Origin: Parashewanella spongiae
GTDB lineage: Bacteria > Pseudomonadota > Gammaproteobacteria > Enterobacterales > Shewanellaceae
Length of the DNA: 64,000 nt
Direction: 5' to 3'
NCBI RefSeq assembly: GCF_004358345.1
Contig: NZ_CP037952.1
Location: 3,658,001-3,722,000, forward strand
Below are positions 15,691-23,795 of this stretch, piece after piece. Position 1 is the first letter of the stretch, and every line of letters starts with the position of its first letter. The position numbers and the translations under genes were made by a program. The notes beneath the pieces were generated by a model. It was not told the DNA's origin and made no database searches. It worked only from the letters and a program-made list of their open reading frames with translations.

Positions 15691-16287
15691 ATGACCGATC
15701 ACGACAAAGAAGAATTTGCAGAAGTTTGGTCTGCCACTTACAACTTATACAGTAAGCAAATTACTCTGCAAACCCTTGCATTGGCTTTTGAAGCTTTAAC
15801 CCATTATGACATTCAGCAAATTCGTAATGGCTTAACAGGGCATATTCAGTCTCCTGAAATCGGACAGTTTTGCCCTAAACCTGCTGATGTCATTAAACAG
15901 ATAGAAGGAACAGGTAATGACAGAGCATCTACCGCATGGGCAAAGGTTTTATATGGTATCCACCATGTTGGCGCTTGGTCATCAATAAAGTTTGATGATG
16001 TGCTCATTCATCACGTTATCGAAAAAATTGGCGGATGGGTTTCATTATGTAAATTGAAGGAATCAGAACTAGCGTTTAAACAGAAGGATTTTATTAGTCA
16101 CTATCAAGGTCTATTAAGTAAACCCATGTCAGATCATTGCCCTGACATATTAAAAGGCATTATAGACTGCCAGCAAACAGCTACTTCAAAACCTGTTGAA
16201 TATGCTCACCTAACTAACCAAAACCAGATCACTCAACATAGACTCACTCAGTCTAACGAAAAGAAACTCAAGGAGCTGAACCGATGA
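15691..16287 (+). CDS. Phage replication-associated protein (P-like), putative
   Basis: This 198-residue protein begins MTDHDKEEFAEVWSATYNLY. It contains LALAFEALTHYDIQQIRNGL, IGQFCPKPADVIKQIEGT and ASTAWAKVLYGI..VGAWSSIKFDD, features of a conserved phage family found beside O-like genes and thought to act in replication. No ATPase or nuclease motif is visible. It starts one base after the previous stop, and the following gene overlaps it by 4 bases, so the three are co-translated. The start at 15691 is preferred over an in-frame codon at 15649 lying inside the upstream gene. Confidence 0.5.
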   Translation: MTDHDKEEFAEVWSATYNLYSKQITLQTLALAFEALTHYDIQQIRNGLTGHIQSPEIGQFCPKPADVIKQIEGTGNDRASTAWAKVLYGIHHVGAWSSIKFDDVLIHHVIEKIGGWVSLCKLKESELAFKQKDFISHYQGLLSKPMSDHCPDILKGIIDCQQTATSKPVEYAHLTNQNQITQHRLTQSNEKKLKELNR

Positions 16288-16778
16288 ACTTACTTCAAAA
16301 AAGCTCTCAAACATTACGAGCCGCAGAATTGATCAAATGCGGTTTTAAAACCAACATCGTAGTTCAAGATACAGGGCTTTCCTCTAACCTTATTCGAACA
16401 CTGTATAAAGAAGTCCAAGGTGAATCACCAAAGGCCGGACAATTACCGTCACCAGCCAGCATTTTGGCAACCATACAATCACTGGCTCATGCTTCTATTG
16501 TTATTGAGAATTACATTGAGTTAGTAGAATCCGATACAGTAAGGGTTGATATCAATGCATTGATTCAAGCAAACAAGCAGTATCGAACAATTTTAAAAAA
16601 GAATAGGGAACTTGAGTTGACGAAAGAACTAACGATTAACGAATGCTGGGTACTCATTCGAGGTCTACAAGCTAAACAGGTTAAGCTCCATCATTGTGAT
16701 AACGGGCATTTTTTCATCACAACACCAAAACAAAGAACGTTACCGACCTGCCCTTTTTGCCAATTGCATCAGCATTGA
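16284..16778 (+). CDS. FlhC-like transcriptional activator
   Basis: This 164-residue protein has the FlhC layout. It has an N-terminal helix-turn-helix stretch (AAELIKCGFKTNIVVQDTGL followed by SSNLIRTLYKEVQGESPKAG), a middle helix (DINALIQANKQYRTIL), then INECWVLIRGLQAKQVKLHH and a C-terminal metal site (Cys138, Cys156-x2-Cys159). In SXT/R391 ICEs, FlhC/FlhD homologues (SetC/SetD) switch on conjugation. No FlhD/SetD partner is seen here. It overlaps the previous gene by 4 bases, so it is expressed with the replication genes and may be the late or transfer activator of the element. Confidence 0.65.
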   Translation: MNLLQKSSQTLRAAELIKCGFKTNIVVQDTGLSSNLIRTLYKEVQGESPKAGQLPSPASILATIQSLAHASIVIENYIELVESDTVRVDINALIQANKQYRTILKKNRELELTKELTINECWVLIRGLQAKQVKLHHCDNGHFFITTPKQRTLPTCPFCQLHQH

Positions 16779-16783
16779 TGACA

Positions 16784-17287
16784 CTAAAAGCAAAGGAGTT
16801 GCTTCTTTATTTTATTTTTGGTTTCACACAAACTGATAGCGGTGTTTTCAAACGATAGTGTTAGTTTATTCTGTGATACATCATTTGAATTATTCCCAAA
16901 TTGAGTTAACCAGTCAGAAAAACCAACACCTGCAAAAATGCTCCATTCAAAACCCAATCGATTACGAATATATATCCCTTTTAATGCAATTGCAGTCGTG
17001 GTAATCAGAGAATCATTGAATCGCACCAGATCTATCTCGCTACTATTAAAACCATCAGCAGCCTCAATAACAGCCTTTGTCATACAAAGTTCAAATAATG
17101 AGTAATCATAAACGGTTAGATGGTTACTGATAAAGTTAGCTAACGCATTCACTGTGACAGAAGCTATTGGCCAAACATCAATAAAATCAAAATAGAGTTC
17201 TGATAATTGAGGGTACCTTTCAAGCCAATGCTCAAGCATTTCATCATGGCGTAGAAAGGTTGGTTCTAAAGTAACGCAGTGCTTCAT
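16784..17287 (-). CDS. Hypothetical protein (167 aa)
   Basis: I do not recognise a family. The protein is soluble-looking and mildly acidic, with hydrophobic stretches such as LYFDFIDVWPIASVTVNALA but no clear membrane segment or signal peptide. AAAGG lies 7 bases before the ATG, so it is probably translated. It converges with the FlhC-like gene, with 5 bases between the stops, and stands alone before HigBA. Confidence 0.6.
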   Translation of the reverse strand: MKHCVTLEPTFLRHDEMLEHWLERYPQLSELYFDFIDVWPIASVTVNALANFISNHLTVYDYSLFELCMTKAVIEAADGFNSSEIDLVRFNDSLITTTAIALKGIYIRNRLGFEWSIFAGVGFSDWLTQFGNNSNDVSQNKLTLSFENTAISLCETKNKIKKQLLCF

Positions 17288-17480
17288 AACGATACCTTTA
17301 CAGCTTATGAATAAGGTCTCGCATCCTTGGAGATTGATGGAAATATCTCTACGTTACTCTTTATGAACTTAAATGGAAAATATTTAGTAATAATTTGGTA
17401 ATTTAACCAGCAACTTTAGCCCAATCCCTAGGTAGACCTCATACAACCCTACCATTCAACGACTGGTTTTCAGGCAACAA

Positions 17481-17503
17481 AAAAGCCGCACTTAGCGGCT
17501 TTT
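17481..17503 (-). terminator. Intrinsic terminator of higBA
   Basis: A perfect stem, AAAAGCCGC/GCGGCTTTT, with a 5-base loop continues on the minus strand into six T residues (17479-17484). It lies 14 bases beyond the higA stop. Confidence 0.85.
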
Positions 17504-17517
17504 AGAAGCAAACTCAA

Positions 17518-17820
17518 CTATGCCGGAAAAAGCTCTAATGGGTGAACACTCTTTGATTCACTTTCATAGCTGTTTCTAGTTTCCCATAGATCAACAGCAT
17601 GCTGAATATTAAGCCAAAACTCAGGAGTATTCCCTAGAGCACAAGCAAGTTTTATTGCATTTGGTGCTGTTAATATTCCACCATTAACAATATTGCTAAC
17701 AGTATTTCGGTGGACTCCCATCGCATCAGCTAATTGTTGATTGGTTAAGCCATATGGCTTCATAAACTCAATCTGTAGCATTTGACCCACTGTTAGTGGT
17801 TTGCGCTTTGTCTTACGCAT
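17518..17820 (-). CDS. higA: HigA-type antitoxin
   Basis: This 100-residue XRE-family antitoxin has the HigA pattern PLTVGQMLQIEFMKPYGLTN followed by QQLADAMGVHRNTVSNIVNG and the C-terminal helix LACALGNTPEFWLNIQHAVD. It neutralises HigB by binding and represses the pair. It lies 7 bases after the higB stop; toxin-first order is characteristic of hig loci. The pair may act as an addiction module stabilising the element. Confidence 0.92.
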   Translation of the reverse strand: MRKTKRKPLTVGQMLQIEFMKPYGLTNQQLADAMGVHRNTVSNIVNGGILTAPNAIKLACALGNTPEFWLNIQHAVDLWETRNSYESESKSVHPLELFPA

Positions 17821-17827
17821 AGACTCC

Positions 17828-18118
17828 TCACTTGTATTCGTGCTTATCTAAATAAAGGTCTTCGACATTGCCTTCAATCCACTTGAAAATAAGCCTATAC
17901 TGTTTGTTTACTCTTATTGAGCAATACTCTTTCAGGTTCCCTTTTAAATGCTCAAACTTATTTGAGGGTGGAAGCCTTAAGTCGCACTCCATTTTTGCGG
18001 CATCGAGTAATTGAAGCTTTCCATATAACCTATCCTCAAGCTCATTTGGGATCTTTTTATGGCTTTTGTCTTCTTCATAGAAGTTCTCAAGCCATGAATG
18101 TTTAAAGGTAATAATCAT
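17828..18118 (-). CDS. higB: HigB-type toxin (RelE superfamily)
   Basis: This toxin of about 96 residues starts MIITFKHSWLENFYEEDKSH. HigB is a ribosome-dependent mRNA endonuclease. Family features are LQLLDAAKMECDLRLPPSNK, FEHLKGNLKEYCSIRVNKQY and RLIFKWIEGNVEDLYLDKHE. A longer in-frame start at 18160 would cover the palindromic operator and is rejected. Confidence 0.92.
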   Translation of the reverse strand: MIITFKHSWLENFYEEDKSHKKIPNELEDRLYGKLQLLDAAKMECDLRLPPSNKFEHLKGNLKEYCSIRVNKQYRLIFKWIEGNVEDLYLDKHEYK

Positions 18119-18147
18119 ATTATGTTTTAACCCAAACGCACAGCCAT

Positions 18148-18161
18148 AATGTGCGCACATT
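18148..18161. promoter_or_regulatory. Palindromic operator of higBA
   Basis: AATGTGCGCACATT is a perfect 14-bp palindrome 30 bases upstream of the higB ATG. That is the expected place for autoregulation by HigA or the HigBA complex. Confidence 0.65.
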
Positions 18162-18294
18162 TAAATTGTGCAATCAAGTGACAAAAAAATCAAGTTTATG
18201 GAAAAGTTTAATGTGTCTCAGCTCATAAATATCTATAGCCAATCAGGTTAGATAGTGACTTTCTCTACTTTATTTGAAAATCCTGAGCCATCAT

Positions 18295-19008
18295 TCAAAA
18301 CCAAAACGGATTGTAGTTAACATTGGTGTCGTAGACATCAATGTTATCTTTCTTCTTGATGTAACGAACAATAAACCAAGCGGGGACGACGAACAATAGA
18401 CTATAGGCCATTTTGATTTTCCAACCTGAAAACATCATTTTGGCTAATGCAGTGTTGCTCATCTTTCCAGAAAAAGCTAAATAATCCACGACGATACTCA
18501 ATAAACCTTGACCCAAAGCCGTAGTGCAAACGCTCCGAATGATAAAGTGTTTTCCTTGCAGCCAGATTTTAGTCGTTGATAACAAGTAAGCGTTAATAAA
18601 TTCACCGCAGAAAAACCCCGCCATTCCAGAAAACACATATCGAACAGTTGGTTCAAAAACCGTATCGTAGGCTGCGCCATGAAGAAACACATCAGGATTG
18701 GGTAAAGCGATTATCCACTGAGAAGTGAATGCAAAAATGAGTTCGACAATAATGCCAACCCAAACAAACACTCTAGCTGTTGCATAGCCATAAACTTCTA
18801 CAACGATGTCACAGATGATAAATGACACAGGAAAGACAAAAATACCTCCGGGCAAAGTCATTCCAAACACGGTTATAAAGTAATTAGCAAAACAAACCGT
18901 TAAGCACAGTACAGAAAGATAAGCCGCCTGTAGTAATAACAGCTTATAATGCATCGTCACAGTAGAATTAAGACTACCATTATTAATCAAGTCATCGTTT
19001 TTCCGCAT
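18295..19008 (-). CDS. YhhQ/VUT-family queuosine-precursor-type transporter
   Basis: This 237-residue inner-membrane protein has about six hydrophobic segments. It carries the family block PGGIFVFPVSFIICDIVVEV followed by YGY, and the later GEFINAYLLSTTKIWLQGKH plus FIIRSVCTTALGQGLLSIVV. YhhQ proteins import queuosine precursors (preQ0/preQ1). The start has GGGG nearby and overlaps the end of the upstream gene by 22 bases, so it belongs to a three-gene minus-strand cassette with an unknown protein and a SAM methyltransferase. Whether the substrate here is a 7-deazapurine is inferred from family only. Confidence 0.85.
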   Translation of the reverse strand: MRKNDDLINNGSLNSTVTMHYKLLLLQAAYLSVLCLTVCFANYFITVFGMTLPGGIFVFPVSFIICDIVVEVYGYATARVFVWVGIIVELIFAFTSQWIIALPNPDVFLHGAAYDTVFEPTVRYVFSGMAGFFCGEFINAYLLSTTKIWLQGKHFIIRSVCTTALGQGLLSIVVDYLAFSGKMSNTALAKMMFSGWKIKMAYSLLFVVPAWFIVRYIKKKDNIDVYDTNVNYNPFWF

Positions 19009-19445
19009 AAGTACCCCATTTGCAATAGATCTAAGCCATTAAAGTTTGAGTAAAGCTCTTCGTCTTTCTTTAGATCAGAGTATGAAATGCTGCGGTGATA
19101 GTTCTTTTGACGATCAGTGATTTTAAACGTGATGTCGTTATCTTCGCAGAACATGATGCTGTGAAGAGCAAAGCGAGATTGATTCGGAGTATAAAACTGA
19201 TAAAGAGTCAGATTACGAACGTCAATTTGAGATAATGAATTGATCCATCCTGTATCACTTAAAATATCATTGATAACCATTCTAAAAACATAGTGAGAAT
19301 AGCGCATAACAACGTATGCGTATTTAATGCTTTCCAACTCAACCATTTTCACTACTCGATACGCGATTCGAGTATCATCATTGAATTCGTAATATAGACC
19401 TTTAACCTTGGAAAGAAAGCCCCTACTTTTAATCGTGGTCATCAT
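18987..19445 (-). CDS. Hypothetical protein in transporter/methyltransferase cassette
   Basis: This 152-residue protein is not recognised. It is basic at the N-terminus (MMTTIKSRGFLSKVKGLYYE) and has alternating hydrophobic strands (YAYVVMRYSHYVFRMVIND), with no signal peptide. AGAGGAAG precedes the ATG. The start shares one base with the methyltransferase stop (TAATG) and the end overlaps the yhhQ-like gene by 22 bases. Tight coupling suggests the three work in one pathway. Confidence 0.7.
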   Translation of the reverse strand: MMTTIKSRGFLSKVKGLYYEFNDDTRIAYRVVKMVELESIKYAYVVMRYSHYVFRMVINDILSDTGWINSLSQIDVRNLTLYQFYTPNQSRFALHSIMFCEDNDITFKITDRQKNYHRSISYSDLKKDEELYSNFNGLDLLQMGYLCGKTMT

Positions 19446-20155
19446 TACTTCCTCTTGCCAATGATGCCGACACTTTCACGACCGTCAAGCAATAGGCTAT
19501 CTGGAAACTGTCCTTTGCGATTAATGTAATCAACCTCGACAATTTCAAAACCAGCCTCTTCAAATAATTTGGAGAGTGACTCTTTATCTAACCAATGCAC
19601 AAACTCAGGTAAATTATCAGACCAACTCTTTTCCCAATGTTTTGGGTTATCGATCTCACCGGGGAACTCCGCACCTTCTGCTTTGCGCTTTTCATATTCA
19701 GGGATAAAGGACAGCCAATTTGTCAGAAACGTGGTCTCACAAACCACATAAAGCTCACCATTAGGCTCTAGCCAGTCATGAACTTGCTGTAATGACGACT
19801 TAATTTTCTCACCGGAAAAGAAGTGAAGCACCCTACTGATTAGTATTTTCTTAAATGACTTTGGAGGGAAATTCAGCTCATAAGGAAACTCTGCAGCCAA
19901 AGTTTCGACTTCGGTATAACCAAACTTACCAGCAGCTTCTTTAATATGCTCAAGGTGTCGAATGTCCATATCATTTGCAATGACCTTGGCACCGCTCTCC
20001 AGTGCTTTCATTGTCGCGTAACCAAAAGCTGCACCTATTTCCAAAAATTGACCATCCGCATACTCAGTAAACTTTAGAGAAAATGGATCAAGGTACGGCG
20101 CTGCATACCCTTGCTTATTGAGAGTCGGAACAAATAACGGCATTTCTTCATTCAT
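19445..20155 (-). CDS. Class I SAM-dependent methyltransferase
   Basis: This 236-residue protein has a Rossmann SAM-binding fold. Motif I is GQFLEIGAAFGYATMKAL (about 35-52), an acidic loop end is VIANDMDIRHLEHI, and the post-motif region is FKKILISRVLHFFSGEKI and WLEPNGELYVVCETTF. It is most like small-molecule methyltransferases; the substrate is unknown. GGAG lies 7 bases before the ATG. It is the first gene of the three-gene cassette ending in the YhhQ-like transporter. Confidence 0.8.
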   Translation of the reverse strand: MNEEMPLFVPTLNKQGYAAPYLDPFSLKFTEYADGQFLEIGAAFGYATMKALESGAKVIANDMDIRHLEHIKEAAGKFGYTEVETLAAEFPYELNFPPKSFKKILISRVLHFFSGEKIKSSLQQVHDWLEPNGELYVVCETTFLTNWLSFIPEYEKRKAEGAEFPGEIDNPKHWEKSWSDNLPEFVHWLDKESLSKLFEEAGFEIVEVDYINRKGQFPDSLLLDGRESVGIIGKRK

Positions 20156-20160
20156 CAGCC

Positions 20161-20552
20161 TACTCCAGTATCATTGAATATATTGATAGCAATAATGAGT
20201 TAGATCAAAAATTAAACAATGGATTTGCTATCTGCAAACTAATTCCCAAATTCATTCAATTTGTATTCAGAAAAAATTTCAAATTAAGATTTTTCTAAGT
20301 TTTGGAGTCAGCTTTAAAAATAAAAGATTTAGAAGATGCGAAAGGGATGATTGTAATCGTATCTGTAAAATACTAGTGCAGGATTCGCAAACTGATGGCA
20401 AAACCCGTAACTTTTGCTGGCATATTACGGAAACGCCACATTTCACGTAATTCATTCTAATTTATAACCAATTCAACTATTCCGTATAGCGACAATATGC
20501 TGAGAATTAATCATTATGGTATTGTTTTTGTGTGAAGAGTTTAGAGGACAAA
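20161..20552. other. Intergenic region upstream of mobC: candidate oriT
   Basis: This gap of about 390 bases precedes the mobC-relaxase pair, which is where oriT is normally found. It is AT-rich and contains an inverted repeat CCGTAA (20405-20410)/TTACGG (20425-20430) with a 14-base loop. I could not match a known nic consensus. The mobC promoter should also lie here. Nothing else was recognised. Confidence 0.35.
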
Positions 20553-21083
20553 ATGGCAAGGATTGAAATTCTGCTCAGTGACGAAGAAAAATCAAATCTC
20601 AAACTTTACTGTCAATCAAAAGGAATGACAGCATCACATATGCTTAGAACACTGATCAATCAATCCTCACCAGATATGGCCTTTATCGCAAACTTTCAAG
20701 AAGTGAAAACCAATAAAATTACTGTACGTCTTACTTCCTATAATTTACAGGTACTGGCAAAAAAGGCAAAAGCCGAAGGCTATGTCAGTCAAACCAACTG
20801 GGCAACAGCTTGTATCATGTCTCAACTGCATCAAGAGCCAGTGCTATCAGCGGATGAAACTCAGGCCTTAAGAGAATCAAACCGACAACTTGCCGCCATT
20901 GGACGCAACTTGAATCAAATTACCAAGGTTCTGAATATCGAATTTAGAGATAGCGATAAAATCACCAAAGAGATGATTCAACTACTTGAAGATAAGCTCA
21001 CTCAACACAAACAAAAAGTAAATGCGCTTTTAACAAAGAATTGCCAGCGCTGGAGTATCAATGATGAGTCATTCAGCAGCTGA
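20553..21083 (+). CDS. MobC-like mobilisation accessory protein
   Basis: MobC-type proteins bind oriT and help the relaxase. The start at 20553 (176 residues, MARIEILLSDEEKSNLKLYC) has GAGGA just upstream; an in-frame GTG at 20532 is less likely. The N-terminus looks like a ribbon-helix-helix region. The later ALRESNRQLAAIGRNLNQIT plus KVLN matches the MobC signature. The relaxase gene overlaps its 3' end by 23 bases. Confidence 0.82.
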   Translation: MARIEILLSDEEKSNLKLYCQSKGMTASHMLRTLINQSSPDMAFIANFQEVKTNKITVRLTSYNLQVLAKKAKAEGYVSQTNWATACIMSQLHQEPVLSADETQALRESNRQLAAIGRNLNQITKVLNIEFRDSDKITKEMIQLLEDKLTQHKQKVNALLTKNCQRWSINDESFSS

Positions 21084-21723
21084 TTCCATCTCCGATTTAC
21101 TTACGGGTGATGTTCGCACTAAATCAAACCGCATCAAAAGCTCATCTCGTTACACAAAAAAGCCACCTGAAGTTATGGTAAAAATCAGTGGCTATTGTTA
21201 CAGCAGTGACCACACCAAAAGCCATTTTGATTACATTACTCGCAACGGGAAATTAGAACTTGAAGACGAACTGGGTGAAACCTATGACGATAGAAATATC
21301 ATTCACCAACTTGCCTGTGACTGGCAAGAACTACAAACACATTCAAAACGCAGAACCAGGCACAGCACACACCTAGTTCTATCTATGCCCGATGGCACAG
21401 AACCAAAGGCGGTAAAGCAAGCCGTAAGACAATTTGCTAAAAAGACCTTTGCGCATAATTACCAGTACGTCATGGCACTTCATACTGACACCGACAGCCC
21501 GCACGTTCATTTAACGGTTAAGAACTTAGGCTTTGATGGTAAACGACTGCATGTTAGAAAAGGGGTACCACAGGTGTGGCGAGAGCAATTTATGTGTGAG
21601 TTAGAAAGATTAGGCGTAGCGGCTGAGGCTACGCCTAGTTTGAAAAAGGTAAACTTCAGAAATAAACAAGTCTCAACACTCGCTCATGAAAACAATTCTA
21701 GTGAAACAAGCATTGAGCGTTAA
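21061..21723 (+). CDS. Relaxase, MobA/VirD2-like (short)
   Basis: The relaxase nicks DNA at oriT and pilots the strand into the T4SS. This 220-residue protein contains a catalytic-domain region. A candidate tyrosine site lies in SGYCYSSDHTKSHFDYITR (about 43-61), and motif III is HTDTDSPHVH (141-150) with the three-His metal site His141, His148 and His150. It ends about 70 residues after motif III and so lacks the long C-terminal region common in conjugative relaxases. It may be a compact form or a truncated gene. It lies 30 kb from virD4, separated by the phosphorothioation island. Confidence 0.82.
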   Translation: MMSHSAADSISDLLTGDVRTKSNRIKSSSRYTKKPPEVMVKISGYCYSSDHTKSHFDYITRNGKLELEDELGETYDDRNIIHQLACDWQELQTHSKRRTRHSTHLVLSMPDGTEPKAVKQAVRQFAKKTFAHNYQYVMALHTDTDSPHVHLTVKNLGFDGKRLHVRKGVPQVWREQFMCELERLGVAAEATPSLKKVNFRNKQVSTLAHENNSSETSIER

Positions 21724-21736
21724 ATAATCTATCTAC

Positions 21737-22399
21737 TCAAAAACGATATACACCGCCCACAAACCAGTTTGTCAAATTTTCATAGTTAAACACTGATACC
21801 TGAGCATCAAAATGCTGCGTAATATTGTAACGACCGCCAACTGTCCAGCCTATTTCAGTAGAGTTCCCTTCTGAATATTTTATAGCATCAACTTTAGCAA
21901 ACACCTCAAACTGATCATAAATTTGAGAACGACCGCCAACGCCAAAACGATAAAAATCATCATCAGCTTTCAACTCAGATACAAAGTTAAAGTTATGATC
22001 TGAGTTATCTGTAAATTTTTCTTCACTGGTTATTTCAGAATTACCAAATGCCAGTTCAGCGAATAAATCTGACTTATCTGAAATTGAGTATTGATAACCT
22101 AAACCAAGTTCATATTGCTTAACATCGCTTTCAATCTCAGCCTTTACATCGCCTTGAGTGACAGAATCCGAATACTCAACCGCTGAATATTCACCAAAAA
22201 CAAACACGCCCGAATCACCAAACGATTTACTGGCTTTAAGCGATAAGCCCTTAAAATTGCCATCAATACCATCAATACTTAAGGTCTTATACCCTAAACT
22301 AACGGTATCGTAGCTAAATACCGAACTTGAATCCTGAGCTTGAGAAACAAAAGAAGTGATAGAGGCTAAAACCGATAAGGCAAGAATACGTTTTTTCAT
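21737..22399 (-). CDS. Outer-membrane beta-barrel protein
   Basis: This 220-residue protein has a Sec signal peptide (MKKRILALSVLASITSFVSQA) and then alternating amphipathic strands such as VFVFGEYSAVEY, YELGLGYQYSIS, RFGVGGRSQIYDQFEVFAKV and a final WFVGGVYRF. The C-terminal Phe is the usual outer-membrane assembly signal. It resembles the small 8-stranded OmpX/Ail-type or porin-like barrels; the function is unknown. It converges with the relaxase gene (13 bases apart). Confidence 0.8.
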   Translation of the reverse strand: MKKRILALSVLASITSFVSQAQDSSSVFSYDTVSLGYKTLSIDGIDGNFKGLSLKASKSFGDSGVFVFGEYSAVEYSDSVTQGDVKAEIESDVKQYELGLGYQYSISDKSDLFAELAFGNSEITSEEKFTDNSDHNFNFVSELKADDDFYRFGVGGRSQIYDQFEVFAKVDAIKYSEGNSTEIGWTVGGRYNITQHFDAQVSVFNYENLTNWFVGGVYRF

Positions 22400-22481
22400 T
22401 TTACATCCATATAGTTACAACTCAGCCATTGCGACTGAACAACAAGGGACGGATTATGCCTTAACGATATGAAATATTAAA

Positions 22482-22904
22482 CTATCCAGTTACCGTAATT
22501 CCATTTTCTTTAGCCCACTCCAGCAAAGCTTGTTTATTGTGTTGCTCTTCAAATTTGTGCCATTCATCCAGTTTTTCTCTACGCTCTAACAGCGACTTAA
22601 AACGACCGTAAGCGCCCTGCTTTCTGAAGTACTGAGATACTGTTTCAAAATCGCTCGCTAAAAATTGATAAACAAAATCAAAAACTAATTTTTTTCCGAG
22701 ATCTAACTCATGCTTACTAGGTACTTGAATATACTCATCGGACTGATACAAATCATCAGGAAGTGGCTCATCTTCTTCATCAATATTATCTGAAACCCAA
22801 TAAACCTTACCTGTTTTAGTGCTGAGATAAGCCTGATTGTCAGAGTAAGAACCAAATGAAACAAAATCGAATGCACTTTCTAAATCTGAATATTTGATGA
22901 CCAT
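22482..22904 (-). CDS. UPF0158 family protein
   Basis: This 140-residue protein has the family pattern of uncharacterised UPF0158 proteins: YSDLESAFDFVSFGSYSDNQ, AYLSTKTGKVYWVSDNIDEE, DEPLPDDLYQSDEYIQVPSK and DLGKKLVFDFVYQFLASDFE, ending EWAKENGI. Its role is unknown. The start at 22904 is chosen because AAAGGA lies about 7 bases upstream; a longer frame to 22922 starts at TTG. It follows the HNH-like gene by 14 bases, so the two are likely co-transcribed. Confidence 0.82.
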   Translation of the reverse strand: MVIKYSDLESAFDFVSFGSYSDNQAYLSTKTGKVYWVSDNIDEEDEPLPDDLYQSDEYIQVPSKHELDLGKKLVFDFVYQFLASDFETVSQYFRKQGAYGRFKSLLERREKLDEWHKFEEQHNKQALLEWAKENGITVTG

Positions 22905-22918
22905 TGATATTCCTTTTA

Positions 22919-23713
22919 TCAAAGTTCGCTGAATGAATGGGTTACAGGTGCGATATAGTTTTTATAAATCTTCTCAAGTGCTTCATCTACCGTAAGATCT
23001 TTTTCATTCTTCATATAAAGCTTTACTGTACGAATGATGAAATTCGAGTTTTGCTTGTTAGCTTTAGCAAATTCACGACATTTTTTTTCAAACAGTCTTT
23101 GCTCCATTTCTTGTTGAAAAGCCGTGATTGCTTTATCAAAACTGTTGTTGTGTTTTGCAAACAACTCTTTGAGTTTTGCTTTTGGTACACGATAAGACTT
23201 ACTGGCATAATCCAGTGCATCACGGAAGTTATCAAAAGTTTCACCAAATACACTCAGTTTTTCAGTTTGAACAAAATTAGAGTGTCGCTTTTGACCATCA
23301 ACTTCGAACTCAAATCCTTTAAATTTAATACGTTCGTAAGTTTCAGTACCAAGCTCAATACCTGCATTCAGGCTCTTTTTAAAGTTATGATCAAAATCAT
23401 CAAGCTCATCTTTATGCCAAAGATGATAAACCCGAAGTGCTTTTTCATACTTTTTGGCCAGTTTTGACTTCACAAAATCAACTCGCTGGCCTAATAAACC
23501 GGACTTATCTTCCTTAAGAAGATTGAAACACTCATTGCAGGCTGGTATTTCGTAAAAGTCAGCTTCTTCTCCCGTTCGAATATAAAATTCAGCCAGTTTT
23601 AAAGGTGGAATAAAATCATATTCTGTCGCAATACAACCACAATAAAAGCATACATTGAAATGACGACTTTCCATTGCCATCACTCGACTATACAACTCAC
23701 GATTATTCAACAT
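22919..23713 (-). CDS. HNH-like zinc-finger protein, putative
   Basis: This 264-residue protein has an N-terminal treble-clef-like region. CFYCG (about 22-26) is followed by EYDFIPPLKLAEFY and then CNECFNLL. This is the layout of an HNH/McrA-type nuclease domain in which the usual Asp-His-x-Pro-Pro reads Asp-Phe-Ile-Pro-Pro, so catalysis is uncertain. The rest is helical and Lys/Glu-rich with no known domain. The start at 23713 has AGGA 6 bases upstream. It is first in a pair with the UPF0158 gene, on the edge of the defence island. Confidence 0.5.
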   Translation of the reverse strand: MLNNRELYSRVMAMESRHFNVCFYCGCIATEYDFIPPLKLAEFYIRTGEEADFYEIPACNECFNLLKEDKSGLLGQRVDFVKSKLAKKYEKALRVYHLWHKDELDDFDHNFKKSLNAGIELGTETYERIKFKGFEFEVDGQKRHSNFVQTEKLSVFGETFDNFRDALDYASKSYRVPKAKLKELFAKHNNSFDKAITAFQQEMEQRLFEKKCREFAKANKQNSNFIIRTVKLYMKNEKDLTVDEALEKIYKNYIAPVTHSFSEL

Positions 23714-23795
23714 CATTTTTCCTATCGCGAAATACTCCAGATTATTCGATTTTATGAAAATATCAGAGCTCTGTTAACCCAAACACTAAAGAAGA

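Noticed and set aside
18119-18160. Longer HigB start
   Set aside because: The extension runs through the palindromic operator and adds no family residues.
22937-23467. 176-residue frame antisense to the HNH-like gene
   Set aside because: It is Phe/Leu/Ile-rich because it is the complement of a Lys/Glu-rich gene; no ribosome site or family pattern was found.
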